Shown: positions 62,352-64,000 of the stretch, piece by piece
Layout of the letters: each line of letters opens with the position of its first letter
Position numbering within the stretch: the stretch's first letter is position 1
Source of the DNA: JAJYSO01 sp964579505
GTDB lineage: Bacteria; Bacteroidota; Bacteroidia; Flavobacteriales; Flavobacteriaceae
Direction: 5' to 3'
Length of the DNA: 64,000 nt
Assembly (NCBI GenBank): GCA_964579505.1
Contig: CAZOGC010000009.1
Location: 26,998 to 90,997 of the forward strand
Program-made: the position numbers and the translations under genes
The notes under the pieces: generated by a model
Seen by the model: only the letters and a program-made list of their open reading frames with translations
Databases searched by the model: none
What the model was told of the DNA's origin: nothing

Positions 62352-62777
62352 TTGAGCAAAATAGAAGAAATACAGGCAGAAATTGTTGACGAATTTTCCT
62401 TTTTTGAAGATTGGATGCAGCGGTATGAGTATATGATTGATTTAGGAAAATCATTACCGCTGATTGCCGAAGAATACAAAACAGACGACAATCTTATTAA
62501 CGGCTGCCAAAGCAAAGTGTGGGTACATGCCCAAATGAATGGAAATAAATTGGTTTTTACAGCTGATAGCGATGCCATTATCACAAAAGGAATTATAGCT
62601 ATTCTTATTCGGGTTTTTTCTAATCAAACCCCGAAAGATATTGCCAAAGCAAAAACAACTTTTATTGATGAAATTGGGCTGAAAGAACACTTATCGCCTA
62701 CTCGAGCCAACGGACTCGTAAGCATGGTAAAACAAATAAAAATGTATGCCATTGGCTATCAATCAAAAACAAACTAA
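62352..62777 (+). CDS. sufE: Sulfur acceptor protein SufE
   Basis: Takes persulfide sulfur from SufS and carries it to SufBCD. 141 residues from a TTG start at 62352 (SKIEEIQAEIVDEFSFFEDW), 7 bases after the META-lipoprotein stop. The in-frame ATG at 62292 would lie inside that gene and add 20 atypical residues. The active Cys52 is in LINGCQSKVWVHA, and GLVSMVKQIKMYA is the conserved C-terminus. Confidence 0.93.
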   Translation: MSKIEEIQAEIVDEFSFFEDWMQRYEYMIDLGKSLPLIAEEYKTDDNLINGCQSKVWVHAQMNGNKLVFTADSDAIITKGIIAILIRVFSNQTPKDIAKAKTTFIDEIGLKEHLSPTRANGLVSMVKQIKMYAIGYQSKTN

Positions 62778-62788
62778 AACTTAAAATT

Positions 62789-63115
62789 ATGGCCGAAGAA
62801 ATAGATGTAAACCAATTAGGAGAACAAATAGTAAAAGTACTTAAAACTTGCTATGATCCTGAAATTCCGATAGATGTGTATGAGCTGGGGCTTATTTATG
62901 ACGTTATGGTAAATGAAGAAACCCGCGACGTAAAAATCTTAATGACTCTAACGACCCCCAACTGCCCGGTAGCAGAAAGTTTACCACAAGAAGTTAAAGA
63001 AAAAGTACGTTCTGTAGATATGGTTAATGAAGTAGAACTAGAATTGACCTTTGACCCTCCTTGGTCTCAAGAACTCATTAGCGAAGAAGGTCGTTTAGAA
63101 CTCGGCTTACTCTAG
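62789..63115 (+). CDS. sufT: DUF59/MIP18-family Fe-S assembly protein (SufT-like)
   Basis: 108-residue protein of the DUF59 family, involved in Fe-S cluster maturation or carrier targeting. Motifs: CYDPEIPIDVYELGLIYDV and the TTPNCPVAESLPQEVKEKV segment with its conserved Cys, then VELTFDPPWSQELISEEGR. It is the last gene of the suf operon, 11 bases after sufE, and is closed by a terminator. Confidence 0.92.
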   Translation: MAEEIDVNQLGEQIVKVLKTCYDPEIPIDVYELGLIYDVMVNEETRDVKILMTLTTPNCPVAESLPQEVKEKVRSVDMVNEVELELTFDPPWSQELISEEGRLELGLL

Positions 63116-63135
63116 CACTACTTAACGCACCTTAT

Positions 63136-63174
63136 AAAAATGCCCATTCTTTACGAGATATGGGCATTTTTTTT
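63136..63174 (+). terminator. Rho-independent terminator of the suf operon
   Basis: AAAAATGCCCAT (63136-63147) pairs with ATGGGCATTTTT (63160-63171) and is followed by more T, 20 bases after the sufT-like stop. Confidence 0.9.
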
Positions 63175-63218
63175 GGCAAAAGGTTTTTTCTTATGCCGTA
63201 GAAATTCAAGTAATAAAT

Positions 63219-63389
63219 ACCTGTTGTGCATATAGGGCTTATTTTGCTAACAAATATTCGTTCTGATAGTTAAAAAGAATACATTGAATACATCTTGTCA
63301 CGCTGAGCTTTACCTGCCTGTGGCAGGTAAACTCACTTTGACAATATACATACTTAAATGATTTTAATTACCACAAATGCACAACAGGT
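63219..63389. mobile_element. Possible MITE-like element with 13-bp terminal inverted repeats
   Basis: ACCTGTTGTGCAT (63219-63231) and ATGCACAACAGGT (63377-63389) are perfect inverted copies 145 bases apart. The 8 bases just outside, TAATAAAT (63211-63218) and TTATAAAT (63390-63397), match at 7 of 8 positions and could be a target duplication. The inside has no coding capacity and centres on a strong palindrome (63295-63344). The call is tentative: the flanks are AT-rich, and only one copy is in this window. Confidence 0.4.
63295..63344. repeat. Nested palindromic repeat resembling a common Bacteroidota intergenic repeat
   Basis: TTTACCTGCC (63309-63318) and GGCAGGTAAA (63322-63331) form a perfect 10-bp stem with a 3-base loop; GAG/CTC and TTGTCA (63295-63300) with TGACAA (63339-63344) extend it. 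The outer part GTCACGCTGAGCTT resembles the widely scattered intergenic repeat of the form GTCACGCTGAGCTTGTCGAA. Other non-coding DNA in 63116-63756 shows no gene. Confidence 0.6.
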
Positions 63390-63627
63390 TTATAAATATA
63401 ATTTGCCTTGGGTGCGGTATTATGGGCACATTTAAATCTTCTATTATTGGCCGCACGACTTCTACCCGTTAACAATTGCTGATTTATCTATATTACCCTT
63501 TCCTTCTATATTTAAAGCATAATTTAGGCATAAATCTTAAAACAACACAAAAAAGTAATTTTTATTTTAAATTTAACTAAAAAATGAAGCTGTTATATAA
63601 AAAATAGTGATTATATGTTAACTTTTA

Positions 63628-63656
63628 TTGTAAACTACAAAATACCATTATTTTAG
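63628..63656 (+). promoter_or_regulatory. Possible promoter of the aspartyl protease gene
   Basis: TTG (63628-63630), 18 bases, TATTTTAG (63649-63656), one mismatch from TAnnTTTG, about 100 bases before the ATG. Confidence 0.35.
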
Positions 63657-63756
63657 CCCTAATTCTGTTAAATACACCTGTAATTAGTCAAATAAATAAG
63701 AATATTATATGCTTATTTCTTTCAAATGCAATCTAACTATGACAATAATAAAGCCT

Positions 63757-64000
63757 ATGAAAAATAAAAATTATTTCTTACCGCTCATCGTCACTTTGTT
63801 TCTGATGCAAATCACTTTTGCCCAGAAAATCATCTTACCTTATCAGGAAGTCGGAGGTGTACCTATAGTTAAGGTTACGATTGATAGCAATGCTTACGAT
63901 TTTGTGTTTGATACAGGAGCTATGCGAACGCTAATTAATTCCGACAAAATTAAAGGGCTCAATATCATTGATTCTGCCCGTTTCAAAGGACTATTTGAAC
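63757..64000 (+). CDS. Secreted retropepsin-like aspartyl protease, 3' truncated by the window
   Basis: The frame is open to the end of the window (81 residues seen). Start at ATG 63757 (MKNKNYFLPLIVTL); an ATG 18 bases upstream is possible. A signal peptide (LIVTLFLMQITFAQ) is followed by a short mature part with IVKVTIDSNAYDFVFDTGAM; Asp52 in DTGA is the catalytic motif of pepsin/retropepsin-like proteases, with the typical hydrophobic-hydrophobic-DTGA pattern. Bacterial proteins of this group are periplasmic and of unknown substrate. The rest of the gene is outside the window. Confidence 0.75.
   Translation, partial: MKNKNYFLPLIVTLFLMQITFAQKIILPYQEVGGVPIVKVTIDSNAYDFVFDTGAMRTLINSDKIKGLNIIDSARFKGLFE

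Noticed and set aside
1..64000. CRISPR arrays, prophage, IS transposases, rRNA or replication origin
   Set aside because: No regularly spaced repeats, phage structural genes, transposase motifs, rRNA segments or dnaA-box clusters were seen.

Overview
The window reads as a chromosomal segment of a member of the Bacteroidota, most likely class Flavobacteriia. The supporting signs are a SusC/SusD pair under FecI-type sigma / FecR control, recurrent promoter boxes of the Bacteroidota form TAnnTTTG (often with TTG or TTTG about 19 bases upstream), near absence of Shine-Dalgarno sequences, a long-form PurF, a SUF operon with sufS/sufE and a DUF59 protein, and AT-rich intergenic DNA. I cannot name a genus. 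No prophage, insertion-sequence transposase, CRISPR array or rRNA is visible; the segment is mostly housekeeping and nutrient-uptake genes.

Layout. 1-7.3 kb: the 3' end of a dipeptidyl peptidase IV gene followed by three POT-family di/tripeptide transporters, a peptide-scavenging block. 7.3-16.2 kb (all minus strand): mntH (Nramp fused to a universal-stress domain) with its DtxR-type regulator mntR and a likely operator, a small unknown gene, purF, a PfkB kinase, a TerC membrane protein and recJ. 16.4-21.1 kb: a TonB receptor / DUF4374 lipoprotein / PepSY protein trio that matches the XusABC xenosiderophore-uptake architecture. 21.2-23.4 kb: hutI and hutG. 23.8-28.6 kb: a Prc-type S41 protease, an OppC/DppC-like permease and a glutamate dehydrogenase.

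28.8-39.6 kb is the most unusual part: an ECF sigma factor, a FecR anti-sigma factor, a SusC receptor with an STN signalling domain, a SusD lipoprotein, a thioredoxin-fold TlpA-like lipoprotein, an unrecognised secreted protein with four cysteines, and a stand-alone DsbD-alpha-like domain. It contains no glycosidase or peptidase; instead the accessory proteins are thiol-redox proteins, suggesting an uptake system whose substrate or receptor is handled by periplasmic disulfide exchange. 39.6-40.1 kb is a non-coding stretch with tandem hairpins, a GC-rich degenerate repeat block and a tRNA-Leu(CAA).

40.3-56.2 kb is mainly housekeeping: prs, rplY, pth, ribF, an M28 peptidase, an AddA-like helicase-nuclease and an AddB-like nuclease separated by kbl and an OmpA/TSP3 protein, an alpha/beta hydrolase, a small membrane-protein gene broken by an in-frame stop, an MDR oxidoreductase and tRNA-Ala(GGC). 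56.5-63.1 kb is the SUF iron-sulfur operon (sufB, lipoprotein, sufC, sufD, sufS, META-domain lipoprotein, sufE, sufT-like) with a clear promoter and a palindromic candidate operator. 63.1-63.75 kb is non-coding and holds a possible MITE-like element; the window ends inside a secreted retropepsin-like aspartyl protease gene.
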